In this document: positions 1 through 12,027 of the stretch, piece by piece
Layout of the letters: every line of letters begins with the position of its first letter
Numbering within the stretch: position 1 is the stretch's first letter
NCBI RefSeq assembly: GCF_014839805.1
Contig: NC_051119.1
Span: 2,225,245-2,289,244 of the forward strand
Direction: 5' to 3'
Length of the DNA: 64,000 bases
From: Manduca sexta
Lineage: Eukaryota; Arthropoda; Insecta; Lepidoptera; Sphingidae
Translations under genes and position numbers: made by a program
Notes under the pieces: model-generated
Databases searched by the model: none
What the model was told of the DNA's origin: nothing
What the model saw: only the letters and a program-made list of their open reading frames with translations

Positions 1-819
1 TCCGGGCTGGGCAGATATTAGAGCAAGGTTTTCCGTGGCACAATGGCTTGGTTGACCATAATGGCCTTTCATCAGCGTAGAGCCAGTTTGCCTTCAAGCA
101 TCTCCGTAATTAGGTGCCAGCGATGGCCGGACCCGGGCGAAGACCCATAAGGGGCACAAAAATAACCAGACCAGCATCAAGTTTTATGTCATGCGTAGAC
201 GCAGTTATAGATATTGAGGTTGCGTAGGTAAACACTAAGCATCTTTATAATATTATGTGAACTGGCAGCATAATAGTATCTATTTGAATTATCCTATTTA
301 GAATGATTAACAATGTCCTGTTTTTACTAAAGGCTGTGTGCTAGCTTGTTACGGTTGTTTTCTGACGTGCAATGTATTAAAAATATAAAGTTCTTATTCT
401 ACCGAAAATCTAGTTTACTTTCACGCTTATTTTACTGTGCAACTCTGCAAGGGCGACTCAAAGCCCAAGAAAAGAAGCTCGCGCCGGACCCATAAAAGGG
501 TAGTAAAAACGCTAACCAACACTAGGATGCCGAGGCAGAGACAAAAAATGAATTCACATATAAAAATGGTTCTTAAGTATACGTCCATATCTCAGAAATC
601 ACGTATTTTTAAAAAACTCCGATATTTTTCAACATCTTGGCGTCCCTTGCCACTTAGAGCAACCGTTTCATTTACTTTACTATTGAACTGGTGTTGGACA
701 GTGGTACCATTCCGGCTCAAATAAATTTAGATAGATTTAGAAAGATCGACTTAATTCTGTGGTGGGTAGGTATTAGGGTGGTCTCGGACCGCCCAGTCCA
801 CTAATTTGTTATCGCTTTG
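1..819. other. Unassigned noncoding stretch
   Basis: No exon, RNA gene or repeat copy is recognised. A 95-codon open frame at 437-724 has no domain and no codon bias. Positions 1-200 and 440-510 are somewhat GC-richer than their surroundings and could be an old repeat or the edge of a gene, but nothing identifies them. Confidence 0.4.
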
Positions 820-1005
820 CTATGAGGGGAAAGTGGAAAATTAATATTTCCAACTCCTTCCTAGCTGCCTATTAAATTTCGTTGCGGGATAATGACAGAT
901 AAGTTTTCCCTGAGACTCGCCGAGCTTCACCGCTCGGTGTCATAATGCGTGCCACTGCTGATCCTGGCTTACAGTAGTTGTAGTGGGTGTGAGGGCGAGA
1001 AGGTG
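820..1005 (+). repeat. Dispersed repeat M, copy 1
   Basis: This stretch matches the reverse complement of 57,945-58,100. The shared core includes GAGACTCGCCGAGCTTCACC and CATAATGCGTGCCACTGCTG. Two diverged copies in opposite orientation show a dispersed element. Its class is unknown, and no reading frame or terminal repeat is clear. Confidence 0.65.
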
Positions 1006-3259
1006 TTTAGCTTGCTACCTTTATAAGTGACTTATCTTCTAGAAAGCTTACGGGAGCAATTAATAGTACCACTTAAAAGTAAGAGTGTCATTAGTTTTAT
1101 CTAAAGTGAGCCTTAAACACCTCTACGATTTAAAAATGACCGTTTATCTTATTGCTTAAAAATGACAAAAACATAACAACCATTTAAGTAACTTCGTTCT
1201 TGTTTCTATTTGCAGAGGGGTCATGTTTAAATGGTCAACTAGATAAACATCGGCTTGTGAAATTTGTTTCGGCAAACATTTGACCAAATATATTCTGTGT
1301 TTTATTAAAACCAACTTTATGCACAGCAGATATGGTTGGTTTTGCTTTGTGTTTTCAATGTGGCTCATCCAAACGCATTCACACTTTTATCACAGTGAAA
1401 TTTGTTAAGTGGAGCACTTTACAAGTGCTTTGTTGTGATTAATTGATCTTGGAGATTTTTTTCTATGTTTTATTTACATGGAATTCCTAGTGGTTTTGGA
1501 GTAGAAAAGGTACCAGTTCGCTTATAAAACACGAATTCAGAACTTCGTCCTTTTGGTTAAAAGCCTTTGACAAGTCCGCCTATATACGTATATAAATAAA
1601 ATAAGTTTTACTTTTCGCAGTGTAGTGCAGTGTACCAAACAAAATACCCACGCAATAAGAAAGTAGATAGGATCAAAGTCAGTCCCACAGTATGTGTATA
1701 ACAATTATGTAATTTCCATTTGAAATTCTACTATACTACATATACAGTTTGGCTTACTTAAAGCTATAAGTTACAATTTTTAATTAAATGGAAGTGTTAA
1801 GTCTGCTGAAAACCTAATAAATAATAATATACCTAAAGTTTCGCGTGTTTGGAATTGCCCAATATTTATGATACGTTATATTATAGGTGGAAAATAAAAT
1901 CAGCTGAATTAATATATACTACTTGTATCGCTGCCTATCTTCATGGATTAAAGCCGTGTATGTAAATAATTAGTATAATAGTGTAATAAATGTGCAAATC
2001 AAATGTTTATTTTTCGAGATAAGATATAGATAGAATGTAGTACATTGTGCAAGTTTATGGCTGAGGAAGGTGTCTTGATGAAGCATTATCTCCCTAATCG
2101 CCTCGTTGCAGACGGATATATAATTACGGTCATAGGTTCAATGTCTAAGCTGGCATTTATATGGAGCCGACAAAGTCTTTATTCGGAGCTGATATAATAT
2201 TTGAAATTGTTCTACATTTGACAGTTTAGTTCTTGCATCCCGTTCAAATCTACGGTTGTCACGATCGGCAAAGTAAGTATATTTTTGATATGCTGCCCCG
2301 TGGGACGGAAGCGGGTCTGATGAGGTCACGATCTCAGCACAGATTGAACATGTAATTATTGCTCATCGATGAGCATTCACTGTCAGAATAACTATTAAAC
2401 ATGGTCATAGAGTAAAAATACCTCAGAACTGTGTTTAGAGAATATTGTATAGCTTCAATTTTGGATTCACGCGAAAGGCCTTTCCTATGCGTTAAAATCC
2501 TATTGTGTACTTTTAAGGATAAAGTAGCCTATATATTATTCCAGTATATAGTCGATTCACGTGCCAAATTTCATCCAAATCTATTCAGGTGTTTCTGGTT
2601 TACTTCAAACAAATATGTATCTATTTTTTGTTAGTTTATGTTAATAAAACTAGCTTTTACTGCGACTTCGTTCGCAGAAGTTAGTTCGGATGAAAAATTG
2701 ATGATTTATTTATTAGGTTTTCCAGCAGACTTAACACTACGATTACAATAATTTAAATAGTAACTTATAGCTATAGTGTAAGCCCGAGTTAGGAAAACTT
2801 AAAATGTCTATAATTTAAACTATAATATGTTTGATCAACACATAGTTTATGTGTAAAATTTATCATCAAATACATTTATAATATTAATAAAATATAGACA
2901 TTTCTATGCGCAACTATAGTTCCGAAATAAACCTACTTTGTTCAGTGGTCATAGGTCTAGATATACTGGACATCTCAAACAAATAATTTTCTTTGTTTTA
3001 ATTACAAACTAATGACCGCCCGAGGCTGATCTATTCAATATTTCATTCAAACTTGGCCGTAATTTTAATTAGGTTGGAAAGTACCGTCTTATCTATTTGT
3101 TTCACTAAGTTGTGAAATATTACTTATAGCTACAGTTATAAAGTATTTTCAGCAAGCAAGGATTTTACCTTCATTTTTACTCCTACGGTTATCTATGAGC
3201 ATATAATGCCATGTACTGATTTGTTTAAAATTCTGATAATATTGCTGTATTTTTTTTTA
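1006..3259. other. AT-rich noncoding stretch
   Basis: No gene is seen. Short motifs near 2,640-2,700 (ACTAGCTTTTACTGCGAC) resemble the common lepidopteran LINE-tail repeat described at 16.4 kb. The rest is AT-rich unique sequence. Confidence 0.4.
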
Positions 3260-3400
3260 TAATGGTTTCTTACGTTTACGCGAATGTTAGACATTAAAAT
3301 TAAACTATTTCTCGGATTTTATCGCGGTTTTTATATTTTAATTTTTTTCCGACGTTTCGAAGACTTTTCAGCCTTCGTGATCACGGGGGGAACTGAGGTG
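3260..3400 (-). repeat. Penelope-like element terminal fragment
   Basis: The sequence shares the block GGATTTTATCGCGGTTTTTA and GACGTTTCGAAGACTT with 18.82-18.98, 21.77-21.84 and 29.66-29.86 kb. At 29.2-29.9 kb the same sequence lies just downstream of a Penelope-like C-terminal coding remnant, so these are read as ends of that retroelement. On the minus strand, 3376-3359 folds into a 7-bp stem closed by a GAAA loop and followed by GAAAC (see findings). Confidence 0.6.
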
Positions 3401-3714
3401 TTAATTAATCGTTTTGCATTCACGCTCTTTTATTTTCTTTCTTTATTTAGATTCGCAATTAAAACTGCATATCGCTGGCTCTCTATAACAAGATGCTATG
3501 TTATATTTTTAAGACAAACTGAATTCTATATATCACACGATTCTAAGTATTTTTTTAGTAAATTTCAATCCTGAAAGATAAATAAAGGAGGATTCATAAA
3601 ATTTTTACCAACATAATTTTTTTATATTTAATTTTTCCGACATAAACGAAAATTAACATAGGTATTTGTAATAGTGAGCCAGCGATACATTAGTATTTTA
3701 TCAATTTAATTGTT

Positions 3715-3870
3715 GTACAGTAAACTGTGAGTGCACGTTGTTCTGTCGGTTATTGTCGGGAGTTACTCGCTGACCGGCTGTTTAGCATACGTTACGACGC
3801 GATCGTGACGACGCATACGATGTGTCGTAAGCATCGGTCGTAGAGAGAGTTGAACAACTGAATGAGCTTA
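3715..3870. promoter_or_regulatory. Candidate GC-rich regulatory island
   Basis: This short unique block is clearly GC-richer than its AT-rich flanks, has many CG dinucleotides, and matches no repeat seen elsewhere in the window. It could be an enhancer, a promoter or a noncoding exon. Only its composition and single-copy nature support the call. Confidence 0.2.
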
Positions 3871-4189
3871 GACCTAATGTTTAAAGGAGACATATTTACT
3901 GCCGATAAGTTGGTGAAGGAATTGACTGTTGAGACGAAGGTCTGAAGATTCAAAATGTGAGACACCTACCAATGACCAATGACCTTTCTAAAATACGTGT
4001 CATTGTTAATTATTATAATTAGTTTCAACGGTGATATATTATACTTAGCATCGGCGAAGCGTGAAAATTTCCGAAAACGAAGCCACAACATTATAACAAC
4101 ATATAGATACTAATGTGTGCAATATAAATGCGGTCTAGAAATCGTTCTAATAAAAAATAGTTTTTATATAAATTAAGAAAGATCCACGT

Positions 4190-4545
4190 CGCGGAAATGA
4201 AAATGCTGCGGTGGATGTGCAATGTTACACGATTAGATCATAAACGTAACGTGCACATCCGCGGCAGTCTTGGTGTCCGCGATGTGGCGGGTAAACTCCA
4301 GGAATACCGCCTAAGTATGGCCACGTGTTAAGAAAACCGCAGGAGTACGTCAGTCGCAAATGCCTACGTGAACATACTGGGTGTACGTTCCGGGGACGGC
4401 CCAAGAAGTGATGGCTTGACGTTCTCCGCGAAGATAGTCTCACTGAGCAGGATGCAAAAGACCGGGCGAAATGGAAAGATCGAAGTAGGAAGGCGGACCC
4501 TAGCATCTAGGCCGGGATAATCACCAAGCAGATGAAGAAGATAAA
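4190..4545 (+). pseudogene. RTE-type LINE, decayed 3' end of reverse transcriptase ORF
   Basis: Reading from about 4198, the frame gives KMLRWMCNVTRLDHKR and then IRGSLGVRDVAGKLQEYRLS. This is the hallmark C-terminal segment of RTE-clade reverse transcriptases (family knowledge: MLRWM.GVTR.DR.RN..IRGSL). The homology then continues in shifting frames (a GRPKKW-like patch, then DRAKWK) and ends in GATGAAGAAGAT, like the short A/G-rich tails of RTE elements. Frameshifts and stops make it a dead 5'-truncated copy. Confidence 0.7.
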
Positions 4546-5199
4546 TTAAGAAAGGGAAGCTGGCAGGCATCGGGATACATAGACCCTTCGCCGCTGATAT
4601 ATACAGAGCTGGTATTATAATCACCTTCCGTTTTACAAAAGTAAGCAGAAGTATCATACAAACGTCAATATAGTGCTATAAAATCACTTAATCCGTGCAA
4701 TGACCTACGAACATAAACATTTTACGACTTCATTACAATGGAACTAGATGCGCGTGATGATTAATGATCATTCGTATGCTAAATGGCATGGAAGGCGTCC
4801 TATCCGAGCAGTTTGATTGAAAATGAAATATTTACGATTCGGGAACGTGACTTCGAAAGACCTCTGATACATGAGTAGTTGAACATCAGAACTTGGAATT
4901 TGCTGTACAGTTTTGTGTTATTTCTACATTCTTTACTTCACACAAAGAAGGAAAAATAAATCATTAACCTTAACGTGTACAGGCGATCGAAGTTTTAAAT
5001 TTGTTTCGGTAATTTTGTGGGTGACTGTACAATTAGCCACTATGGGAAGGAGATAGTCAATATTTAAAAGGTCGGTGAGGTACCCGAGACTAAAAAAGAC
5101 TTCCACGTCCTCATAATTGCATATAACATATGTGGATATTAAAAGTTTGCTACCTGGTTTGCTTTTGTTCTTTTTTACGATTTTATTTCGAATCGAATT

Positions 5200-5486
5200 T
5201 AATTTTGTGGTTTAGCGCGAATATATTATGCGCGTGAGTGTATTTCTGATTTCTGACTGAAAGTTTTATATTGCTACTGCGACGAATTCTTGTAGGTACA
5301 GCATTGGTAAGTAGTAGTAGTAGCAATAAGGCGTGAAAAATAAAATTAATTTTTAAAAATATTTTTTTTGTTCGAAACTTACACTATGCATTTTACGTTT
5401 ACGGTTCGACTAACTTATTGTATTGTTATTTTCAAGATAAGTATGTGGTTTCATTTAGTAACGCAATGTCAAAATGACCCTGTATA
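5200..5486. repeat. MITE-K, half copy
   Basis: The stretch aligns with the right half of the element at 44,750-45,141, sharing TGTATTTCTGA, TCGAAACTTACACT and the end motif TTTAGTAACGCAATGTCAAA. The left inverted arm is missing, so this is a truncated copy. Confidence 0.6.
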
Positions 5487-5755
5487 CATATACAAATGTC
5501 TACAGCGCTCCGCCATTATTATACCAACGGCATTTTCAATGAACAAAAATTTTTACGATTTCGTAAATTCAACATAAAGAAATTTAAAGAGACATGCTAA
5601 TGAAGACAGGATGCGAAATAAATTGAAGCGCGAATCATTATTTAGTGTGTCGTTCGTAATAAATGTGTAAATAATTCGTGTTTACGTTTTGTGTCAATTG
5701 TAATGTTTTATGTAACGAAACGTTCGTGTAAAAGTAATTTCTTGGAATCAAGTAA

Positions 5756-5915
5756 TCTGTACTAATATATAAAGCTGAGGTGTTTGTTTGTTTGATCGCG
5801 CTAATCTAAGAAAGAAAGAAAATACTCCTAAGTGCTATAGGCTACTTTTTTCCAGGAAAATATTTATCGAGATAAACTTTCTTACGCGGGCGGAGCCACA
5901 GGCAAAAGCTAGTCA
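5756..5915. repeat. LINE-tail type repeat
   Basis: It starts ACTAATATATAAAGCTGAGG and ends GCGGGCGGAGCCACAGGCAA, AAGCTAGT. The closing part is the inverse of the ACTAGCTTTTGCTCGCGGC block at 16.38 kb. This is a very common lepidopteran interspersed repeat with no coding capacity here. Confidence 0.55.
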
Positions 5916-6237
5916 ATTTATTAATTTTCCCACCACTTTTAAGGATTCAAATTGAGTACCCTCACTACTGAGCTACATGTAAACATATAAATAATTATTT
6001 GATTATTGGCTGCAACAATATTTACAAATTTTACTTTTGCAATATTACTAGAACCTTAGTAACAAGACCACATGACAATTTTTGCTTTACATGTCTCCAA
6101 GGCGGCTTTAATTACAAGCATCTACATGGGCGTCGTCAAGATTAGTTTGAGGGAGGTGCATCTGCATCTACGCACTATATTTCATATCATTAGGTTTTTT
6201 TAAATTCAAATCGCCCGTGTTTTTGAAAATGCTTTGT

Positions 6238-6335
6238 CATAAAAATCCTCTATGTTCGATAATTGAATGAGAGAGAATGCCCATGGCATTAAGTCCGCCT
6301 GTATACCATGTGTACAAAGTGTAAATAAATAAATA
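6238..6335 (-). repeat. Dispersed repeat N, copy 1
   Basis: The reverse complement matches 36,085-36,180 across GTACACATGGTATACAGGCG and GACTTAATGCCATGGGCATT. It looks like the 3' end of a LINE, but no coding part is recognised. Confidence 0.6.
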
Positions 6336-6747
6336 ATTCCCATTGCTGCAGATTTATTCAGTAACTTATATTTTTTGTGATTTATTTCTGGTGAGTACAC
6401 GTGTACCTACTTGCACCCCCTTCCCGGCGTCCATGATATCTACTAGCGGATATTCTACGTAATTAAATGTAAGCTAAGAATAAAATGCACTCTTCATTCT
6501 CATAGAGTTGACCATTTTATTTTATTTTATTTTTTATTTTTATTTTTATGGATTGCCAACAAAATTTACAATGTTACAATTATAATTAAAGAATAATTAG
6601 AAAACACAATGCACTATTGCAATTTCGATTACAGGCAACCATAACATACTCTCCATAATATAAAAGTTTGTAAAATCATATAATCCCGCGTAAACAGAAC
6701 TATAGACCTCCGCGTAGGTAATTTTTTCTCAATTTATATTAATATTA

Positions 6748-7080
6748 TAATAATAATAATATCAGCCCTGTATTATATACTTGCCCACTGCTGAGCACAG
6801 GCTTCCTCTACTACTGAGAGGGATTAGGCCTTAGTCCACCACGCTGGCATAGTGCGGATTGGTAGACTTCACACACCCTCGAAATTCCTATAGAGAACTT
6901 CTCAGGTATGCAGGTTTCCTCACGATGTTTTCCTTCACCGTTAAAGCAAGCGATAATTCACAAAGAATATACACATATTTTTTTAGAAAAATCAGAGGTG
7001 TGAGCCCTTGGGATTTGAACCTGCGGACATTCGTCTCGGCAGTCCGTTCCACAACCAACTGGGCTATCGCCGTATATTAA
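6748..7080 (-). repeat. SINE-C, near full-length
   Basis: This is a tRNA-derived SINE. Read on the minus strand it begins with an A-box-like GATAGCCCAGTTGGTTGTGG, then a B-box-like GGTTCAAATCC some 45 bp later. The body contains AACATCGTGAGGAAACCTGC and GCGTGGTGGACTAAGGCC, and the copy ends in a (TTA)n tail, seen on the plus strand as AATAATAATAAT at the start. Other copies lie at 12.0, 16.1, 35.8, 43.2, 49.5, 50.0, 54.0 and 62.3 kb. Confidence 0.85.
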
Positions 7081-7992
7081 TATTAAATAAAATAATTCCG
7101 TTAAGGTGCAGGTATCAATATTTACAAGAGGTCTTTCGCGCGGGTCGGAGCGACAAAAAACGGCTTTAAAATGTTTTCATTGTAGGGCCCGCTGTCTCGG
7201 CTTCGAATGGTCTTGATATTTGATCGAAATTTTAAAGAGTTTATAGGCGGACGAGGCTAATGGACGTGAGATATTGATGCAGTGAACGTTCTTTATTATG
7301 TCAATAGTGACATTTTGTTAGATTGCGGGCATAAGTTCTGATTTTGGCCACGGGCATTATGATCTTTGTCGACCTATAATAAGGTTTAGTTTTCAGTATG
7401 TTTAATCTGTTCATAGTTCCTAGTTCTTATTGTATTTTTGCTTACTAATTGGCTTGCTATTAAATATATTTTATTGTCTTTACTAGTAGCTGAATTATTC
7501 GAAGTTTTGCTGCGTGACAGACATTCTCGGGATAAAAGTAGTCAAATAAAAAAAAGCTTTGTGTTATTCAAGGATTAGGAGGAAATTTTATTCTTAATTA
7601 CTATTTTATCATCTCTTTCTATTATAATGTCTGATTAGCGTATTAAGTTTTTTGAATATGTTGCAATATGGCTTTGTTTTTCACATACAACGACATATTT
7701 GCACCGGAATCCAGTCCGGGACAGCTTGTGTTTTGACAGAATTCGAACCTATAATGTCCCCATCTACAACCCACACTACCTCTACACAAAGATATCAACT
7801 AAATCTAACAACAAATAGTTATTATTAATGCAAGTATCAAACCCTTTCGTGCCATTGTCGTCACAAAAAGCCGAGCAAAGCCGACCGCTGCCAAGTGACG
7901 AACACCAAAACCATTGTGAGCGATTAACAGTAATACAGTTTTTGTAGACCAGGTAATAACGGACAAAGAGTCAATATTTTATTATGTAGGAC
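7081..7992. other. Noncoding stretch
   Basis: No gene is seen. 7,840-7,930 is a unique, GC-richer patch of possible regulatory interest with no recognised motif set. The rest is AT-rich. Confidence 0.35.
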
Positions 7993-8142
7993 CGCTATAA
8001 TGGCCCACGTAAGTCGTGTTACGACATCAGTCTGTGTATATCCTTCAAAGAGGCCGGCATAATTGTGTCGACTGTCGAGGGGTAATCATCTCTCGTCAGT
8101 CGCCACTACGCTTACCATCAGGTGCAGTTGGGACACCCTTTT
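7993..8142 (+). repeat. SINE-A, 5'-truncated
   Basis: The SINE-A consensus visible across copies runs from TGGTGGTAGGATATATTTTA through GGATAGCGACCACCGTACA, CCGCCATAGTGGCCCACGTA, AGGCCGGCATAATTGTGTCG and ATCATCTCTCGTCAGTCGAC to CTTACCATCAGGTGCAGTGG. This copy starts at the CCATAGTGG block and runs to the 3' end. It directly abuts an inverted SINE-B. Confidence 0.85.
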
Positions 8143-8455
8143 TTAGTGCTTTAAATGACACAGGCAGCTTGCCGTTCGCCTGATGTTAAGCGATACGACC
8201 GCCCATAAACAGTAGAAACACAGCCAACACCTTGAATTACAAAATATTGCTTGGTATATCACTGCGCTCGCCATCCTGAGACATGAGATGTTAAGTCTTA
8301 TTATGTCCAGTAGTTATACTGCTTACATTGTCCTTCAAACTGGAACAAAACAACACTACTGCTGCTGACTACACACTGCTGCTTGGCGGCTGAAATAGAC
8401 GTTATGGTGGTACCTGCCCAGGTGGACTCTCACATATGAGAGACCTACCCCCAGT
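8143..8455 (-). repeat. SINE-B, full-length
   Basis: The SINE-B consensus runs from CTGGTGGTAGGTCTCTCATA through GTAGGTACCACCGCAATGTC, TTTGAAGGACATTGTAGCCA, ACATCTCATGTCTCAGGATG and GGGCGGTCGTATCGCTTACC to CAAGCTCGTCTCGTCATTCA and AAGCAATAAAAA. This copy is in reverse orientation and lies tail to tail with the preceding SINE-A. Confidence 0.85.
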
Positions 8456-8774
8456 TTTCTTTACTGTTTAAAAAGTTAGTTAGATAGGCCGGGAAACGTA
8501 CAATATAGCCACCTGATGTTAATGAGCTTCATCTTCTATAAACACGAAGCATCAGCAGAATTATGCATTACTGGCCTTAAGGGAAAGGAATTAGGGTTAT
8601 TGTTAAAATTTGACAGAACCGAACCTATAGCTCCCGTTTGTAGAATAAGTCAGCCAAGATAAAAAGTAGCCTATAGTATTAAAGAGTAATGTAGTTTTCT
8701 ATTAATGCAAAAATCATTTATATTGTTACAGTAGTTTCTGAGATTAGCGCGTTCAAAACAACAACTTACTTACC

Positions 8775-9062
8775 ACTTTCCTGGTAGGTCTCTCATATGT
8801 GAGAGTCCGCCTTGGTAGGTACCACCGCAACGTCTATTTCTGCCTCCAAGCAGCATTGGTCATTGTTGTGTTCCGGTTTGAAGGACATTATAGCCGTTGT
8901 AACTACTGGACATAATGAGACTTAACATGTCATGTCTCAGGATGGCGAGCGCCGACAATACTTTGTAATTCAAGGTGTTGGTGTTTCTACTGTTTATGGG
9001 TTGTCGTATCGCTTACCATCAGGCGAATGGGAAGCTCGTCTCGTCATTCAAAGCAATAAAAA
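8775..9062 (+). repeat. SINE-B, full-length
   Basis: This is a forward copy with the full 5' head (GGTAGGTCTCTCATATGTGA) and the AAGCAATAAAAAA tail. Together with 8143-8455 it forms a head-to-head inverted pair about 320 bp apart, which could fold into a long imperfect hairpin. Confidence 0.85.
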
Positions 9063-9499
9063 AAACTCATCTACTTCATACATTAGTAGTAAAGATAGTG
9101 CTAGCTCACAAGCACACTAAGTATACAGGTTAAATGCTGATGTCCTTTTGCGTAGGTAGATATCGTTCTTTAATTATAAATCATTCTCGCCTTGGAAGGT
9201 CTAGATTTACGACTCTAATCTAGGCAATTAAATCATTTATGCTAATTATGGTATCTTTGTCTAATTACGAGGGATTTATACTGCAGGAAAGATATTGTTA
9301 TGATTTACCTTTACCGATGTAACAAAGTCAAAATTTAGACTACATAGTTCTCTGAAACCTTTTATTAATTAGGTACATCTGTTTTCTTGTGCACAATACT
9401 GCTGGATATTTAATTAACAATAATAAAGTTACTGTTACGATTGCCTAGATCATCATCTAAGGTAGTTTGTGTTGTTGCTAGCCTTATGGTTTTTTTCAT
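9063..9499. other. AT-rich noncoding stretch
   Basis: No gene or repeat is recognised between SINE-B and the next SINE-A. Confidence 0.4.
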
Positions 9500-9747
9500 C
9501 ACGACAAACCCGAAAGACACGGTCACCCCACTGCACCTGATGGTAAGTGAAGGAGGTCTAATAGAATGTCGACTGATGAGAGATGATTTCTCTACGGCTG
9601 TCGATACAATTATGCCTGTTAGAACCGGACATACACAGCTGATCCCGGAACACACACTTACGTGGGCCACTATGGCGGTTTTTAACACTTTTGTACTTTT
9701 GTACGGTGGTCGCTATCCGGGTGGATATGAAATATATCCTACCAGAT
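9500..9747 (-). repeat. SINE-A, full-length
   Basis: This is a reverse copy running from the 3' end (CACTGCACCTGATGGTAAGT) to the head (GATATATCCTACCAG). The open frames over it on both strands, 90-100 codons long, are products of the repeat and not genes. Confidence 0.85.
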
Positions 9748-11332
9748 AAAAAATATTCACCAAATATATTACAAATCGACTTTAAAGAGAAAATTATATT
9801 TTTTAATTATTTATCTACAAAATTCAATGTGTTATTTTATTCTATACATTTATTAATGATTTAATATACAATGAAATAAAATACAGAATTAATCACGAAA
9901 CAACACCGCGACTCAACCGCGGTCCACGCCGTCGCCGGAAAACCGGTCTTGCATCCAATTAGTACGATATCAAAAACTTACTAATTACCGCGGGAAATAA
10001 TTTGTCACGTGTGTTTATGAGTGTTTACTTTCATGATGATAGGTGTGCTAGAATTATATCCTATACATTTTTTTACACACCACGCCCCACTTCAAGGGTA
10101 GACAGTGGTGTAAAACATCCACATTTCGCCAGCTATGTTAGATTCTATACAATAGAGGAGTACCTATTGTCATTCAGAGGAAAACCCAATACTACTCCGG
10201 CTTCGAATCCCACGTCGGAAGAAGTGATATTGGGTTTTTCTGTTCTATCAGCCCGTGCAATATGTGCACGATATCTACAGGCTCGCTTCCTATGACATTA
10301 GGAAACACACAAGCGAAATATGTGTGCCCTGGTTGTAGCGCTGCTTACCCCTTCCAGGAAACAGGCATGAAGATTGTGTTTTTTTTTCGTGCGCAGTTTT
10401 TATTTTCTTTAGTCTATCCGTCCAAGAATGACTAGAACTTCATACATAACTCCAGATGTCTTATAAAATAACTTTATTCAAAACAAATACTAAAGCCGCG
10501 CCGACTCAAACCGAGCCGCAAACAAAGGCTAGTTAATTACAAAGCTCGCGGTAAACCCAATCGATCTAACCTTTCCATTAACCATTCAACACTAACCTTT
10601 AAATGCTAAACAAATCCTCAGTTATCTTGCATTGAATCGCTTCAACTGTATACCACTTCAATAAAGCAACAAATAATTTTAGCACTCGTGAGTATAGGAT
10701 TATGAAGTAGGTTTTCGTGATAATTACTGGGTATTATGAGGCTTAACACCTAATGTTTAAGGGTGATTTGCGCAATGCATTCACACTTGCTTTACAACTA
10801 AAAATTTTGATGGTGTTACTACTATTAGCAGTGGCGTCTATTGTAAGCTTAGTGGGTTCGTATCGACTTTCATTCAAGTATAAATAAGAGTATCCCAGTG
10901 TGAAATTTTGTAGAATAAAAGTCAATAGTGTTGTATTAAAAGCACGTATATTTGCGGTTTCGTCTAAACTTTGCGTCTGTTACACATCATTTGTAACAAT
11001 CATGATATGGGCACAAATTTTGGAGTGCAATCTAGATTAAGTACTAACCTTAGCCATAGTCATTATTATTATATGTTTTGAGTGTCTTAAACAATAGAAT
11101 AAAAAAATATTTATGTGCCAAATTCAATCAATAAACACGACTGTATTACAATTATGTAAATACAAAGCATAAATTTAAGAAAATACACGTCGGATTGAAA
11201 GCATTCTTTTTTAAAGATGACAAAATATATCCTGAATGATATTATGAGCATGAATACACAATCCTCCACGAATATAATAGCAAATTAATATAGATACTGT
11301 CTGCATGAATGGGCCGGCTCGCCTGGAATCCA
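9748..11332. other. Noncoding stretch with a small tRNA-like repeat
   Basis: 10,165-10,240 carries GGCTTCGAATCCCACG next to a GATATTGGGTTTTTCTG motif. The latter motif also flanks the tRNA-like SINE at 11.86 kb, so this is probably a fragment of that family. The rest is AT-rich, with no exon seen. Confidence 0.4.
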
Positions 11333-11435
11333 CTTTTTTTATTGCTGTGAATGAAGAGACGAGCTTGTCGTTCGTCTGATGATAAGCGATACGACCGCCA
11401 CAAACAGTAGAAATACCAACACCTTGAGATACAAA
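11333..11435 (-). repeat. SINE-B, 5'-truncated
   Basis: Only the 3' third is present (tail, CGAGCTTGTCGTTCGTCTGA, GATACGACCGCC and the CCAACACCTTGA block). 5' truncation is usual for elements copied by target-primed reverse transcription. Confidence 0.8.
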
Positions 11436-11491
11436 ATACCTGTTCTATTAACAGGCAGTTCTTGAAATGTAAGAGCTAAGGTAAAAGCTTT

Positions 11492-11735
11492 TGCTGGTGG
11501 TAGAATATATTATTTCACATCCCCCCGGATAGCGACCACTGTACATAAGGTGTTAAAACCCGCCATAGTGGCCCACGTAAGTGTGTAGCGTTCCGGGATT
11601 AGCCTGTGTATCTGGTTCCAAGAAGCCTAATTGTGTCGACTGTCAAGGAGCAATCATCTCTCGTCAGTCGACATTCTATTGACCCCACTTCACTTACCAT
11701 CAGGTACAGTGGGAACATTTTGCAGAGCCTGTATA
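11492..11735 (+). repeat. SINE-A, full-length
   Basis: Head GCTGGTGGTAGAATATATTA, middle CGGATAGCGACCACTGTACA, end CTTACCATCAGGTACAGTGG. It is moderately diverged from the other copies. Confidence 0.85.
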
Positions 11736-11854
11736 AGCAAAATATAAAAATGTTGCGGAACTTAGAAGTAACGTGGTAACGGATGTACTGCGTACGCAGA
11801 GTGTCTTCCGTCCTATCATGTGATAGGGGCGAGGTTATCGTTATCAAACACACA

Positions 11855-11975
11855 CTCCAGACTCCAATCTGATACTGAGTGGAAAAACCCAATATCATTT
11901 TGCTCGATCCAGCATTCGAACTTGGACCTCAGCGCTGCAGTCATGCCATAATACAACTGCGCCATCGAGGCAGTC
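11855..11975 (-). repeat. SINE-D, tRNA-like head
   Basis: On the minus strand GACTGCCTCGATGGCGCAGT gives an A-box-like start. A B-box-like GGTCCAAGTTCGAATGC follows, then the conserved GATATTGGGTTTTTCC. Related copies are at 38.1 and 42.5 kb. It is not a tRNA gene: the arms do not pair and the 3' part is SINE body. Confidence 0.6.
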
Positions 11976-12027
11976 AATTTTTAAAATTCACTGTACTTAA
12001 TGCATATGTCATGAGATTATAAGAATA

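Noticed and set aside
437..724. Basic 95-codon frame near the left edge as an exon
   Set aside because: It has no family resemblance and turns AT-rich after 540. It could be the edge of an unseen gene but is not supportable.
9410..9749. Overlapping 92- and 102-codon frames as a gene
   Set aside because: Both lie on a SINE-A copy. Similar frames appear on SINE-A copies at 47.0 and 53.5 kb.
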